Below are positions 38,744 through 47,324 of a stretch of DNA of 64,000 nt, piece by piece. The notes beneath the pieces are model-generated. The model made no database searches. It saw nothing but the letters and a program-made list of their open reading frames with translations, and had not been told where the DNA came from. Source of the DNA: Rhizobium brockwellii (GTDB taxonomy: Bacteria; Pseudomonadota; Alphaproteobacteria; Rhizobiales; Rhizobiaceae); the NCBI RefSeq assembly GCF_000769405.2, contig NZ_CP053439.1:1798001-1862000 (forward strand). The letters run 5' to 3'. A program made the translations under genes and the position numbers. Numbering within the stretch: the stretch's first letter is position 1; every line of letters begins with the position of its first letter.

Positions 38744-38852
38744 CCAGGGAATGTAGATCCCTCATTGGCGTCCGCAAGTCGCCGAAGAGATCCTTCAGGG
38801 GGAATCGTTGTTCTCGTCTGGATAAGATTTGCGCTGCAGGTTGCGCCTCGCC

Positions 38853-39623
38853 TCAGGCGACGGACCATCCACCGTCCACCAGCAGGTTCGCGCCGGTGAT
38901 CAGGCTCGCAGCCGGTGATGCAAGGAAGACTACGGCACCCACCACATCATCGGTTTCGCCGATCCGGCCGAGTGGAATGTGACCAAGCGTCGCTTCGCGA
39001 TTGTCGGCATCGGATAGAAAAGGTGCTGTGCCATCGGTGTGAATGAACGTCGGCGATACGGTATTTACCGTGACATCGTAGCGTGCCCATTCGGCTGCAA
39101 GGCAGCGCGTGAGGTGATTGATGGCCGCCTTGCTCATGCAATAAATTGCCTCGCCGCGCAGTGCCACGGTACCGGCCTGTGAGCTGATGTTGATGATCCG
39201 GCCACCATTGCGCTTGATCATGTGCCGGCCCACAGCCTGCGTCATAAGAAAGGTGCCCTTGATGTTGACATCGAGAATCTCGTCGAGATCCTTCTCCTCG
39301 ACGAGTTCCGCGAGATTGCCCGGAGCCACGCCGACATTGTTGACGAGGATGTCGATCCGACCGAACGTCGCAAGCGCCGCGTCGACGGCTTGCGCGATAT
39401 GGGCCTTGTTGGGAATGTCCAGTTCAACGGGCAGAACTTTTCGTCCCGCGCCCTCGAGTTCGGCAACCAGGCCCGCCGATGCTGCGACATCGCGGACTCC
39501 CAAAACAATATCGGAACCTGCCGCGGCACAGGCAAGTGCGCAAGCTCGACCGATGCCACGGCTCGCTCCCGTCACCAAAGTCACTTTGCCCTCAAGGCTG
39601 AAGTCCGGCGCATTCTTCTGCAT
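38853..39623 (-). CDS. Short-chain dehydrogenase/reductase
   Basis: The protein has 256 residues. Classical SDR motifs: TGASRGIGRACAL, DILVNNVGVAPG (NNVG variant of NNAG), Ser in NISSQAG, and YCMSKAA with Tyr and Lys. GGGGAGG sits 7 bases before the ATG at 39623, preferred to an upstream ATG at 39650. Resembles 3-oxoacyl-ACP reductase or sugar dehydrogenases; substrate unknown. An IS5-type element lies just upstream, so its promoter may have been altered. Confidence 0.88.
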   Translation of the reverse strand: MQKNAPDFSLEGKVTLVTGASRGIGRACALACAAAGSDIVLGVRDVAASAGLVAELEGAGRKVLPVELDIPNKAHIAQAVDAALATFGRIDILVNNVGVAPGNLAELVEEKDLDEILDVNIKGTFLMTQAVGRHMIKRNGGRIINISSQAGTVALRGEAIYCMSKAAINHLTRCLAAEWARYDVTVNTVSPTFIHTDGTAPFLSDADNREATLGHIPLGRIGETDDVVGAVVFLASPAASLITGANLLVDGGWSVA

Positions 39624-39878
39624 CACGATGCCTCCCCCGATGAAGCTCATTTATGGCAGCGTCGGCGTGCGGATGCCAGATATTCTGCGAGTGCTGACCC
39701 TTGACCAATGGGCTATCCCGCAACGTGGGATGTTTTTCCCGATACGCCCCGCAAAAAGCCGCATTGCCGGTCGGTTCCTGCACACGACGAGCGACGGCGC
39801 GGGAGGAGGTGGAGGAGCCCACGCACCTGCTGAATGGCCTGGAACATCGGCAACCGGTGGCCTAGGAGGTGTGGACAG

Positions 39879-40639
39879 TTATCTGATCCATAGAACGATT
39901 GCGGCGATAGTGATGATTGCGAGGTAGTTTTCGGCAGTTTTTTCGAAGCGAGTAGCGACCCTTCGGAACTGCTTAAGTCTCGAGAAGCAGCATTCGATCA
40001 GGTGGCGCTGGGCATAGAGATGCTTGTCCAGCGGGTATTTTTGTGCGCGGGAAGGATTGTTGGGGATCACCGCGACTGCGCCTTTATCAGCGATGGCATT
40101 GCGCAGGCGATCGCTGTCATAAGCGGTGTCTGCCATGACGATGTCGGCGGGCAGGCCCTCAATCAGGGCATCGGCTTGCGGCGCATCGCCCTTCTGGCCT
40201 GCGGTCAGCCTGAAGCGGACCGGGCAGCCGAGACCACGCACAGCCATGTGGATTTTGGTGCTTAGGCCGCCGCGAGAACGGCCAAGGGCTTGATCTTCAG
40301 CCCCTTTTTTGCGCCGGCAGCGTGCTGATGGGCGCGGATGATGGTGGAATCAACAATCAGGTATTCGAAGTCCGGATCGTCTGACATCGCGGCGAACATG
40401 CGCCACCAGATGCCCTTCCGGCTCCAACGGCTGAAACGGCGGAAGACGCTGTTCCACTCCCCGAACACTTCCGGCAGGTCACGCCAGGGCGAGCCGGTAC
40501 GCACAATCCAAAGCACCGCCTCCACAAACATGCGGTTGTCGCGGCCAGACGAACCGCGCGTGCGCTCGTCACCAATGATGTGATGCGATATCCGCTCCCA
40601 CTGCTCGTCCCGAAGGATCAGACGATCCAAAACACCCAT
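39879..40639 (-). mobile_element. IS5-family transposase (two frames joined by -1 frameshift)
   Basis: The N-terminal frame (40639 down to its stop at 40262) has RDEQWERISHHI, GSPWRDLPEVFG and the first catalytic Asp in VDSTIIRAH. The C-terminal frame (to 39879) has the second Asp in MADTAYDS and the Glu-Arg-Lys end ECCFSRLKQFRRVATRFEK. A canonical slippery heptamer A AAA AAG at 40310-40304 would join them by -1 shift into a 253-residue DDE transposase, the size of the IS427-like group. Terminal inverted repeats were not found with confidence. Confidence 0.88.
40304..40310 (-). promoter_or_regulatory. Programmed -1 frameshift heptamer A AAA AAG
   Basis: In the zero frame the codons are GCA AAA AAG. 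Slipping back one base continues GGG GCT GAA GAT into the frame that carries the rest of the catalytic domain. Confidence 0.8.
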
Positions 40640-40697
40640 GACTGCCTCCAAAAGACAGTCTTGAATCTGATTTGCTCAGCCTTGGAAACCCAAGCCC

Positions 40698-40749
40698 TAG
40701 AGCATGATGCCGAAAAGTGTGGGCGGTTTTCGGATGACATCATGCTCTA
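40698..40749. repeat. 52-bp palindromic repeat, element 1
   Basis: TAGAGCATGATG at the left pairs with CATCATGCTCTA at the right; the inner CCGAAAA pairs with TTTTCGG. This type of palindrome is frequent between rhizobial genes (remembered). It lies downstream of ccdA. Confidence 0.85.
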
Positions 40750-40760
40750 ACTATATGATG

Positions 40761-40812
40761 TAGAACAGGATTCAGATTTTAGGCCGACCCGGCCTAAAAT
40801 CATCCTGTTCTA
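40761..40812. repeat. 52-bp palindromic repeat, element 2, overlapping the ccdA stop
   Basis: TAGAACAGGAT pairs with ATCCTGTTCTA; the inner ATTTTAGGCCG pairs with CGGCCTAAAAT. Its last three bases are the ccdA stop codon (TAG on the minus strand). Confidence 0.85.
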
Positions 40813-41559
40813 GCCGATCTGCATCAGGATCGGAAAGGTTTGCTGGAACCAGATCGCCACATTGCTGACCCATCCGAACAGGAAGGCGAGGCCGGTCAGC
40901 ACGAGGAAAAGACCCATCACTTTTTCCACCGTGCCGAGATGGCGGCGGAAGCGCGACAGGAAGCGCATGAAGGCGCCGGAAAAGCCGGCGGCGATCCAGA
41001 AGGGGATGGCAAGGCCGAGCGAATAGATGGCGAGCAGCCCGGCGCCGGAGCCGACCGTCTCGCGCGAGGCGGCAACGCCGAGGATGGCGCCGAGCACCGG
41101 GCCGATGCAGGGCGTCCAGCCGAAGGCGAAGGCAAGGCCCATGATATAGGCGCCCGTCAGCGTCGCCGGCTTGCCGCTGCCCTGGAAGCGCGCTTCACGC
41201 GCCAGCACCCCGATTCGAAACAGGCCAAGGAAGTTCAGCCCCATGACAATGATGATCAGCCCGCCGATCTTCGACAGGAGGTCGAGATGTTGGCGAAGCG
41301 CCATGCCGATGCTGGAAGCCCCGGCGCCGAGCGCCACGAAGACGGTGGCAAAGCCGAGCGTGAAGAAGAGTGCGGAGAAAAACACGCCGCGCCTGACGTC
41401 GGGCGCCACCGTCACCGCACCGCCGCCGCGGAACTGCTCGACTGAAATGCCGGCCATATAGCAGAGATAGGGCGGGACGAGGGGAAGCACGCAGGGCGAC
41501 AGAAAGGAAAGCGCCCCGGCAATCAGCGCGCTCCACAGGGAAATATCGGCAATCGACAC
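40810..41559 (-). CDS. ccdA: Cytochrome c biogenesis protein CcdA
   Basis: This 249-residue membrane protein has six helices in the DsbD/CcdA fold. The two reactive cysteines are visible in FLSPCVLPLVPPYLCY and in GWTPCIGPVLGA, each with the Pro-rich context of the family. It carries reducing power from thioredoxin to the periplasm for cytochrome c maturation. The stop codon lies inside a palindromic repeat. Confidence 0.93.
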   Translation of the reverse strand: MSIADISLWSALIAGALSFLSPCVLPLVPPYLCYMAGISVEQFRGGGAVTVAPDVRRGVFFSALFFTLGFATVFVALGAGASSIGMALRQHLDLLSKIGGLIIIVMGLNFLGLFRIGVLAREARFQGSGKPATLTGAYIMGLAFAFGWTPCIGPVLGAILGVAASRETVGSGAGLLAIYSLGLAIPFWIAAGFSGAFMRFLSRFRRHLGTVEKVMGLFLVLTGLAFLFGWVSNVAIWFQQTFPILMQIG

Positions 41560-41792
41560 GCATTCTCTCCGGCTGCAATCTGCGTGATGTTCCTAGCTTT
41601 GCAGCCAAGCGATTGCCAATCACCTTTTTGCGCATACGCAAGACAAGATGCCTTTGCACGCAGGACATTTGTCTTTGCGCGCGCAAGAAATGTGCCGACC
41701 GCCGGAAAAAGGCAAATTTTCGGTTGACCGCAATGGGTCGCCTGCCTATGTTCCGCCCACTTCCGGCCGGGGTGGTCACACCCGCGGAGAGG

Positions 41793-41868
41793 GAGAGCGT
41801 AGCTCAGCTGGTAGAGCAACTGACTTTTAATCAGTAGGTCTCGGGTTCGAACCCCGACGCTCTCACCA
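41793..41868 (+). tRNA. tRNA-Lys (anticodon TTT)
   Basis: A 76-nt cloverleaf: acceptor GAGAGCG pairs with CGCTCTC, D arm AGCTCAGCTGGTAGAGC, anticodon stem ACTGA/TCAGT around CTTTTAA with anticodon TTT, T arm GGGTTCGAACCCC, and an encoded CCA. It lies at the border of accessory region B, a common position for island insertion, but no integrase is seen. Confidence 0.96.
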
Positions 41869-41898
41869 TTTCTAATCTTCAAGAGAGCCGCCGCGATC

Positions 41899-42141
41899 TT
41901 AGATCAGCAATCGCAGTAACGCGCCCTCGTCCTTCACCCCATGCTGGTACGAATGGATAACCCGCTGAGCCAGATCTTCACGCTCGGTGTCTGTTGTAAT
42001 TCGTCGCACCGAACTGATGCGGTCGAATACTCTCTGGCAGAGGGCAACTTCTTCGTCGCCCAACACGGTTTGTGCGTCAGCTATCTGGGATCGGATCATG
42101 ATCGCCCTCGCTTCCTTCGGATCGATAGGAGGGTGGAACAT
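41899..42141 (-). CDS. Hypothetical small protein
   Basis: The frame encodes about 80 residues from ATG 42141 (a longer start at 42225 is possible). The sequence is mixed polar and helical (EEVALCQRVFDRISSVRRITTDTEREDLAQRVIHSYQ) with a look of real coding, for instance a regular amphipathic pattern (first part EEVALCQRVFDRI). No family recognised. Start uncertain because neither ATG has a strong ribosome binding site. Confidence 0.5.
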   Translation of the reverse strand: MFHPPIDPKEARAIMIRSQIADAQTVLGDEEVALCQRVFDRISSVRRITTDTEREDLAQRVIHSYQHGVKDEGALLRLLI

Positions 42142-42225
42142 CTGCTTTTTAAGCGAATGAAGGGAGACACAAGGTCGTGAGGTCTCGCGTCTATTTTCGA
42201 GATGGGTCTTTGTCCCATCTGACAA

Positions 42226-42420
42226 CTAGTTCTCGTTCGGCCCGCTCCACACATAGGCAGAAGCCGGCTTTCTCTGGGCATTCCAGACCACTTCATACCC
42301 TATCTTCTCAAGTGAGAGTAAAGCGCCAAGCCTTTCGTCATCCGGCAGGCTTCGCAGAGAAACGTTAAGCGCGTCCAGGCCACCTAAATTGTAGAGGTTC
42401 ACGAATACATCGAGTGCCAT
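42226..42420 (-). CDS. Hypothetical small protein
   Basis: The product has 64 residues from ATG 42420, preceded by GGGGAGA. MALDVFVNLYNLGGLDALN at the start and SLRSLPDDERLGALLSLEKIGY in the middle (first 20: SLRSLPDDERLGALLSLEKI) suggest a small folded helical protein. An AT-rich promoter region lies upstream with TATACT at about 42438-42443 on the minus strand. No family recognised. Confidence 0.5.
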   Translation of the reverse strand: MALDVFVNLYNLGGLDALNVSLRSLPDDERLGALLSLEKIGYEVVWNAQRKPASAYVWSGPNEN

Positions 42421-42616
42421 TGCTCTTCTCCCCGTGGAACAGTATAACACAAGAACAGGGGAATATTTGCTTCATACATAAAAAATATTTTATACATCTA
42501 TTCGTTCTTCACGAATTATTTATGATTTTCTTCATTGGGGTGTGGATATTTGACATGGGCAGCGCCTTGCGTCTTTGCCGCAGGAATTGAGCTTCGCGGA
42601 AATCCGCTGAGACATA

Positions 42617-42642
42617 GGAACCAACTTCCATTGCGATCCGTT
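42617..42642 (+). promoter_or_regulatory. EcfG (general stress sigma factor) type promoter of csbD-like gene
   Basis: GGAAC (42617-42621), 17 bp, CGTT (42639-42642) matches the alphaproteobacterial EcfG/RpoE2 consensus GGAAC-N16-17-CGTT, 31 bp before the CsbD start. Confidence 0.7.
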
Positions 42643-42673
42643 TTCTCCTCATCATCAACAGGAGAAATCGACC

Positions 42674-42877
42674 ATGGATTGGAATCGCATCGAAGGAAAC
42701 TGGAAGCAGGCGAAGGGCAAGATCAAGGAGCAGTGGGGCAAACTCACCGACGATGATCTTGACCAGATCGCCGGCAAGCGCGACCAGCTGGAGGGCAAGA
42801 TCCAGGAGCGTTATGGCATCGAAAAGGACCGCATCAAACGAGACATCGATGACTGGAGCGGTCGCCAGACTTGGTAG
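42674..42877 (+). CDS. CsbD-family stress protein
   Basis: The protein has 67 residues. MDWNRIEGNWKQAKGKIKEQ and the LTDDDLDQIAGKRDQLEGKI helix are clear CsbD-like features. Family members are small, highly charged proteins induced by general stress; molecular role unknown. CAGGAG precedes the ATG. An EcfG-type promoter upstream and an intrinsic terminator downstream make it a single-gene stress unit. Confidence 0.92.
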   Translation: MDWNRIEGNWKQAKGKIKEQWGKLTDDDLDQIAGKRDQLEGKIQERYGIEKDRIKRDIDDWSGRQTW

Positions 42878-42886
42878 TGCCTGAAC

Positions 42887-42912
42887 AAAAGCCCGGTGAA
42901 AGCCGGGTTTTT
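42887..42912 (+). terminator. Rho-independent terminator after csbD-like gene
   Basis: CCCGG pairs with CCGGG in AAAGCCCGG-TGAAAG-CCGGGTTTTT, followed by a T-run. Confidence 0.8.
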
Positions 42913-43245
42913 GCTGTCGACGGATCTAACGCCGTCAAGACTGCGCGATGTCACGAAGATCCACCAAAAGCCAATAGAAGTGCGCCGATTGCGATAACGG
43001 CCAGCGGCTGCCAGTTTGCGATATCTCGAGGAATCTGAGGCCTTGGCGCCGTGGTTCCAGCGTGGTGCCGCCTTGCGTCATTTGATGTGGATTACTCGGT
43101 CTTCGACCAAGCGCCGAGGCAAAGAGAAAAACAAGTCCGCCGATGCTGATCGTTCCTTGAGTGACTGCTTGCTTGAACAACCTCCGCGTCGGAACCAGAA
43201 GCGCTTGCATGGAATTTGACCGCTGAGCAATGCTGGAGATCCCTG
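42913..43245. other. 333-bp region without a confident gene
   Basis: On the minus strand a frame ending near 42932 gives a hydrophobic C-terminal tail (NWQPLAVIAIGALLLAFGG), and an overlapping frame has ISIGGLVFLFASALG. These might be two pieces of a decayed small membrane protein; no intact gene is supported. Confidence 0.35.
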
Positions 43246-43416
43246 ATGGACAAGACACCGAAGACGGCCATCCGCGGAATGATGTTGTACGTGCTCGCTC
43301 TTCTCGTCCTCGGGGTGCTGGCAGGCGCCGCCTACACAATCTATGGCCATCCCGCCGATCCGTCCGAGCGACCAGCGGCCGAGACGATTCCGCAAAAAGC
43401 TCCAGCTCCGCAGTGA
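43246..43416 (+). CDS. Small single-pass membrane protein
   Basis: The protein has 56 residues with one membrane helix (MLYVLALLVLGVLAGAAYTI, about residues 13-32) and a Pro-rich C-terminus. TGGAGA lies before the ATG at 43246. A TTG start at 43216 would add ten residues. No family recognised; coding is supported by the ribosome binding site and coherent topology. Confidence 0.5.
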   Translation: MDKTPKTAIRGMMLYVLALLVLGVLAGAAYTIYGHPADPSERPAAETIPQKAPAPQ

Positions 43417-43767
43417 GATACGTCTTTCCGAGTAATTGATTGATCCCTTCGAGAGGAACGACCCCGGACGGCGCCTGCCACATTCGGCGCCCACCCGGTC
43501 AGGTCGTATTGAAAAGCTTGGGCTCCACAGCAAGAGACCCGCAAGTCGCGGCGAATAGGGCTTTGGAGAGCAAGCCTGAAATCCTGTCGCAAGTCCTTCC
43601 AACCAGTATGGAGCTTACATTTATAGGGAGAACAACCTGCGACAGAGAAAATCGGTATCTGCGCAGGGCCGATTGGATGGGCCGATTGGATGGGAAAAAG
43701 CAGTGGGGCCAGGTTTCTGGAACCCAGAGATATTGCGTTGGAACAATTGAAATAAGGGAGTTTGCGG
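43417..43767. other. 351-bp region upstream of FAD monooxygenase 1
   Basis: No gene recognised. A 13-bp direct duplication (CCGATTGGATGGG twice, about 43669-43694) lies some 75 bp before the start codon. Part of this region is probably the promoter and leader. Confidence 0.4.
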
Positions 43768-45261
43768 ATGAGGGAACATGCGGTCGTGATATCAGGGGCA
43801 GGGCCGACGGGCCTGATGCTGGCCGGCGAGCTGGCCTTGGCGGGCGTCGACGTCGCCATTGTCGAGCGCCGCCCTGACCAGGGGCTTGCCGGTACGCGGG
43901 CCGGCGGACTGAGCGCACGCACGCTCGAGGTTCTCGATCAGCGCGGCATCGTCGACCGATTCCTCGCGGAAGGGCAGGTAGCCCAGGTCACGGGGTTTGC
44001 GGTCACGCGTCTGGATATCAGCGATTTTCCCACCCGGCACAATTACGGGCTGGCGCTGCGGCAGAAGCATATCGAGCGCATTCTGGCCGGCTGGGTCGGC
44101 GAGTTGGCGGTGCCGATCTATCGCAGCCTTGAGGTAACGGGTTTCGCGCAGGACGATACCGGCGTCACCATCGCACTCTCCGATGGCGTCTCGCTCAGGG
44201 CGCGCTATGTCGTCGGCTGCGATGGCGGCCGCAGTCTGGTTCGCAAGGCTGCCGGCATTGAGTTTCCAGGATGGGATCCGACGACTGGCAACATTCTCGC
44301 CGAGGTGGAGATGGAAGAGGAGCCGCCATTGGGCATCCATCGCACGGCCCTCGGTATCTATGCCTTCGGCAGGGAGGAGTATGAAATCCAATACGGCAAG
44401 ATCGTCTTTGCCAAAGAGGGTCCGATCGGCCTGATGGTGCCGGAGAAGAATGCCGGCGCCACGACCGAACCGACGCTCAGTGATCTCAAAGAAGCGCTCA
44501 TTGCCGCATTCGGAACCGATTACGGCATCCATCACGTCAACTGGATTTCCAGGTTCACCGACATGTCCAGGCAGGCAGCGGCCTACCGCAAGGGCCGGGT
44601 ATTCCTCGCCGGCGATGCCGCCCATGTGCATTCTCCGGTCGGCGGGCAGGGCCTGAATACCGGTGTGCAGGATGCCGTCAATCTCGGTTGGAAATTGGCC
44701 CAGGTGGTGAAAGGCACGTCGCCTGAAGCCTTGCTCGACACCTATCATGCCGAACGGCATCCGGTTGCCGCCCGCGTGTTGCGCATGACGATGGCGCAGG
44801 TGGCATTGCAGCGGACCGACGATCGCACCGAAGCCTTGCGTGATATTGTGACGGAACTGCTTGGCATGGCGGAGCCGCGCAAACACATCGCGGCCGAAAT
44901 GTCCGGACTTGGTATCCGTTACGATCTCGGCGACGGGCATCCGCTGCTCGGCCGCCGCATGCCGGACCTCGATCTCACCACGCCCGAGGGTCCTCAGCGT
45001 CTCTTTACGCTGCTCCAGGATGCGCGGCCCGTGTTCCTGAACCTCGACGCGCCCGGCAGCTTCGACATGGCGGCGTGGTCGGACCGCATCAAGTTGGTCG
45101 ACGCCGGATATGACGGCGCATGGGAACTGCCTGCGCTGGGCTTGGTCTCCGCGCCGACGGCAGTGTTGATCCGGCCCGATGGATATGTGGCGTGGGTGGG
45201 CGACAGGACGCAGGATGGTCTGCAAGAGGCGATGAATAGCTGGTTCGGACCACTCGGCTAA
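43768..45261 (+). CDS. FAD-dependent aromatic monooxygenase (PheA/TfdB/Rox type), paralogue 1
   Basis: The protein has 497 residues. The FAD site ISGAGPTGLMLAGELALAGV, the VGCDGGRSLVRK motif and GRVFLAGDAAHVHSPVGGQG are class A hydroxylase signatures. The C-terminal thioredoxin-like extension (to FGPLG) places it with phenol 2-monooxygenase, polyketide hydroxylases and rifampicin monooxygenase. GGGAG sits before ATG 43768. A second, similar enzyme lies at 50450-51943. Substrate unknown. Confidence 0.87.
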   Translation: MREHAVVISGAGPTGLMLAGELALAGVDVAIVERRPDQGLAGTRAGGLSARTLEVLDQRGIVDRFLAEGQVAQVTGFAVTRLDISDFPTRHNYGLALRQKHIERILAGWVGELAVPIYRSLEVTGFAQDDTGVTIALSDGVSLRARYVVGCDGGRSLVRKAAGIEFPGWDPTTGNILAEVEMEEEPPLGIHRTALGIYAFGREEYEIQYGKIVFAKEGPIGLMVPEKNAGATTEPTLSDLKEALIAAFGTDYGIHHVNWISRFTDMSRQAAAYRKGRVFLAGDAAHVHSPVGGQGLNTGVQDAVNLGWKLAQVVKGTSPEALLDTYHAERHPVAARVLRMTMAQVALQRTDDRTEALRDIVTELLGMAEPRKHIAAEMSGLGIRYDLGDGHPLLGRRMPDLDLTTPEGPQRLFTLLQDARPVFLNLDAPGSFDMAAWSDRIKLVDAGYDGAWELPALGLVSAPTAVLIRPDGYVAWVGDRTQDGLQEAMNSWFGPLG

Positions 45262-45280
45262 AAGCCGAGAAAGCTTTGAC

Positions 45281-46030
45281 CTAAGCGGCGAGCGAGATCG
45301 GATCGCAATCCGATATCGTCGCGGCATCCGGTATCGGCTTGCCGCGGCGTTCCCACGTCCGGCGGCTGATGCCGAAAGCCTCCCAGGGGCGTGCTTGGCT
45401 GAAAGAATTAGCGAGATAGTCGGCTCTGGAAAGGGCGCCGGCGGCACGGCGCTGCTCCTCTTTTCGAGCTCGGTCCCGCTGGCGCCGCTTTTCCTTTTGA
45501 AGTTTTGCCCTTTTCCGCTTCGGCACATCGAATGCACCGATGGTGCGGATATCGAGGGCGCTCCGTTCTGCGTAGCTTAAGTGCAGAGCGTGGCCGAGCG
45601 CGTCGGCGGACAACGGAGAAAAGCGCACTTTCGTCCGCTCGTAGATGATCTCCTCAATGTCGGCTTTCCCAGCCCAGGGAAGCCATCGCGCCCCCCAGCC
45701 GAGGACCACCTCGACGAACTCTTCCTTGAATTCGACCAAGGCGAGGCCGGCGATCACCTCGACATAGATCAATGCGTCATCAGCCTCGGGCACGATGTCT
45801 CCATGGCGATGCCGGATCAATTTTTCGATCTCGCGCATCCGGCCGCGGAAATGGTTCCAACGGCTGGCCCGCACACGGCGCTGGACGGCCTTGTAACCGA
45901 GCAGACAGTCGCCGACCTTGATGGCCGTAACATCCCGCGCCAGGCCATCCGGCCAATCCGCTTTCTCAGCCCGCTTCTCCGATTGCGTCGCTTCATCTGC
46001 ACCAACGAGACGATCCATCGATTTTCCCAT
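45281..46030 (-). CDS. Hypothetical protein with basic coiled-coil and C-terminal HTH-like end
   Basis: The protein has 249 residues. The N-terminal 150 residues contain an unrecognised domain (GWGARWLPWAGKADIEEII). Then comes a strongly basic helix (KRKRAKLQKEKRRQRDRARK) and a tail RPWEAFGISRRTWERRGKP that looks like a helix-turn-helix of the kind seen in proteins of rhizobial plasmids and integrated elements. DNA or RNA binding is likely by composition. No phage or plasmid neighbours are seen. Confidence 0.6.
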   Translation of the reverse strand: MGKSMDRLVGADEATQSEKRAEKADWPDGLARDVTAIKVGDCLLGYKAVQRRVRASRWNHFRGRMREIEKLIRHRHGDIVPEADDALIYVEVIAGLALVEFKEEFVEVVLGWGARWLPWAGKADIEEIIYERTKVRFSPLSADALGHALHLSYAERSALDIRTIGAFDVPKRKRAKLQKEKRRQRDRARKEEQRRAAGALSRADYLANSFSQARPWEAFGISRRTWERRGKPIPDAATISDCDPISLAA

Positions 46031-46315
46031 GCATTGGCTTGAGAGGCCGAAACGACTGATTGTAAAGGAAGACCGAGGGGGTGATCATCCACTTTTCGCG
46101 CTGTTCACACGTCATTCTGCGGATAGTCGAGGACATGGCGGTCGATCTCGAATCGACCCGACGCTGCTCAAAAATGGCAAATGCGATAGCAAAGGAGTCG
46201 CTCAGGTGCCGAGTGTGCGGCGGCGACCGGCATTGCTTTGCCGATGGCCTGTTCCACACTTATGATGCGGGGGCGTCCGTGGACTGGCCAGCGGACTTAC
46301 GGAACGGAGAAAGAG

Positions 46316-46795
46316 ATGCGAAATTGGCTGGGCCTATGCGCGGTAGGCGCTCTTGTCCTGCAACCACTCACCTTCTCACAGGCGCAAGCAGCGAATGCGC
46401 TGGAGCGGGCCATCGGAGACGCCCAACCTTGCAGGTCGCTCAAGGCGAAGGTCTCGAGTTTTGGGATCACCGTGCAGGTAGGCGTCGACAAGCTCGATTC
46501 AGTGAAGATCGAAAACCTCCAGGTATCGGTGAATGGCGACGTCGCGGAGGCCCGTGCCCGAGGCACGCTGGCCTGCAAGACATCGGACGAAGCTCTCGTC
46601 AAAGGCGGGTTCTCGGCGACCGCTGAAGTCCATCTGCAGGTCGACCTTGCGACATGCAAGACCGCCGAGAGTTCGATCGAGATCGTAAAGACTGGCGGTC
46701 GCTTCGGCGATGTTGTCAAAGGACTACAGACCGAGATTACCGACGCACTGCGCCGAAGCCTCGAGAAGAACCTCGTGAAGCTTTGCGAGAGGTGA
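46316..46795 (+). CDS. Secreted or periplasmic protein of unknown function
   Basis: The protein has 159 residues. A signal peptide (MRNWLGLCAVGALVLQPLTF, cleavage after AQA near residue 26) is followed by a domain with four Cys (QPC, LAC, ATC, LC). GGAG before the ATG at 46316 sets the start. Beta-strand-like alternation suggests a compact periplasmic fold. No family recognised. Confidence 0.68.
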   Translation: MRNWLGLCAVGALVLQPLTFSQAQAANALERAIGDAQPCRSLKAKVSSFGITVQVGVDKLDSVKIENLQVSVNGDVAEARARGTLACKTSDEALVKGGFSATAEVHLQVDLATCKTAESSIEIVKTGGRFGDVVKGLQTEITDALRRSLEKNLVKLCER

Positions 46796-46944
46796 TCGAA
46801 GGCTTTTAAGCCGTTTAAGGCTTTCGCGGTTGGAGGCGCTCCCAATCCCTATCGATCCATCGGCGCGGATGAATTTATCGTCCATCCGATCGCCGGGAAG
46901 GGAAGGTGCGGTTCATTCGCCACATTCCATCAGCACGTTCGCAA

Positions 46945-47019
46945 TCAGCGGAAGCCGAAGAAACTCAAAATCGCGAGCACGATAACGACAGCGCCGACAA
47001 GCCAGATCAAATTGTTCAT
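46945..47019 (-). CDS. 24-residue membrane peptide
   Basis: The ORF MNNLIWLVGAVVIVLAILSF plus GFFGFR-like end (final residues FGFR) is a single hydrophobic helix with a short polar end. GGAGA lies about 10 bases upstream and an EcfG-type promoter about 50 bases upstream. Very similar tiny proteins are annotated in other rhizobia (remembered). It is too short for usual gene finders. Confidence 0.7.
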   Translation of the reverse strand: MNNLIWLVGAVVIVLAILSFFGFR

Positions 47020-47067
47020 GGGAAACCGTTCTCCAGTTAGTGTCGGGCCATTGTGACCCGATCACTT

Positions 47068-47093
47068 AACGGTGAGGCAGGGCTTGGAGTTCC
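47068..47093 (-). promoter_or_regulatory. EcfG-type promoter of the 24-residue peptide gene
   Basis: On the minus strand GGAAC (47093-47089), 17 bp, CGTT (47071-47068) matches the same consensus as the csbD-like promoter, with the same spacing. Confidence 0.68.
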
Positions 47094-47144
47094 CAACCAG
47101 TCCAATTGCTGCAGCATGCTGCCCAATTTACGGCTCTAAACCTT

Positions 47145-47324
47145 TCAATAGCTGCACGAGCGAGCATTGCTGGGTCTGAACCCATCTGCGCATGCCGGGT
47201 TTACCGATGTATTCCGCTGATATTGAAAATCCTGGTGATCCTGCCTTGCAGGCGACGTGCAGGAAGACGTCAATGCGGACACAGAGATCAGCACTCCCGC
47301 TACCAATGGAAAAAATCGGCTCAT
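47145..47324 (-). CDS. Small lipoprotein-like secreted protein
   Basis: The protein has 59 residues. MSRFFPLVAGVLISVSALTS followed by SC gives a lipobox-like LTSSC, then a polar tail with two further Cys (NPACADGF and ARSCSY). AAGAGA precedes ATG 47324. No family recognised. Coding is plausible because the signal is coherent while the opposite-strand frame is not. Confidence 0.45.
   Translation of the reverse strand: MSRFFPLVAGVLISVSALTSSCTSPARQDHQDFQYQRNTSVNPACADGFRPSNARSCSY

Noticed and set aside
39850..40690. ATCAGAT..CTGTC similarity at both sides of the IS5-type element as terminal repeats
   Set aside because: The similar stretches are in direct, not inverted, orientation and match poorly, so the ends of the element remain undefined.
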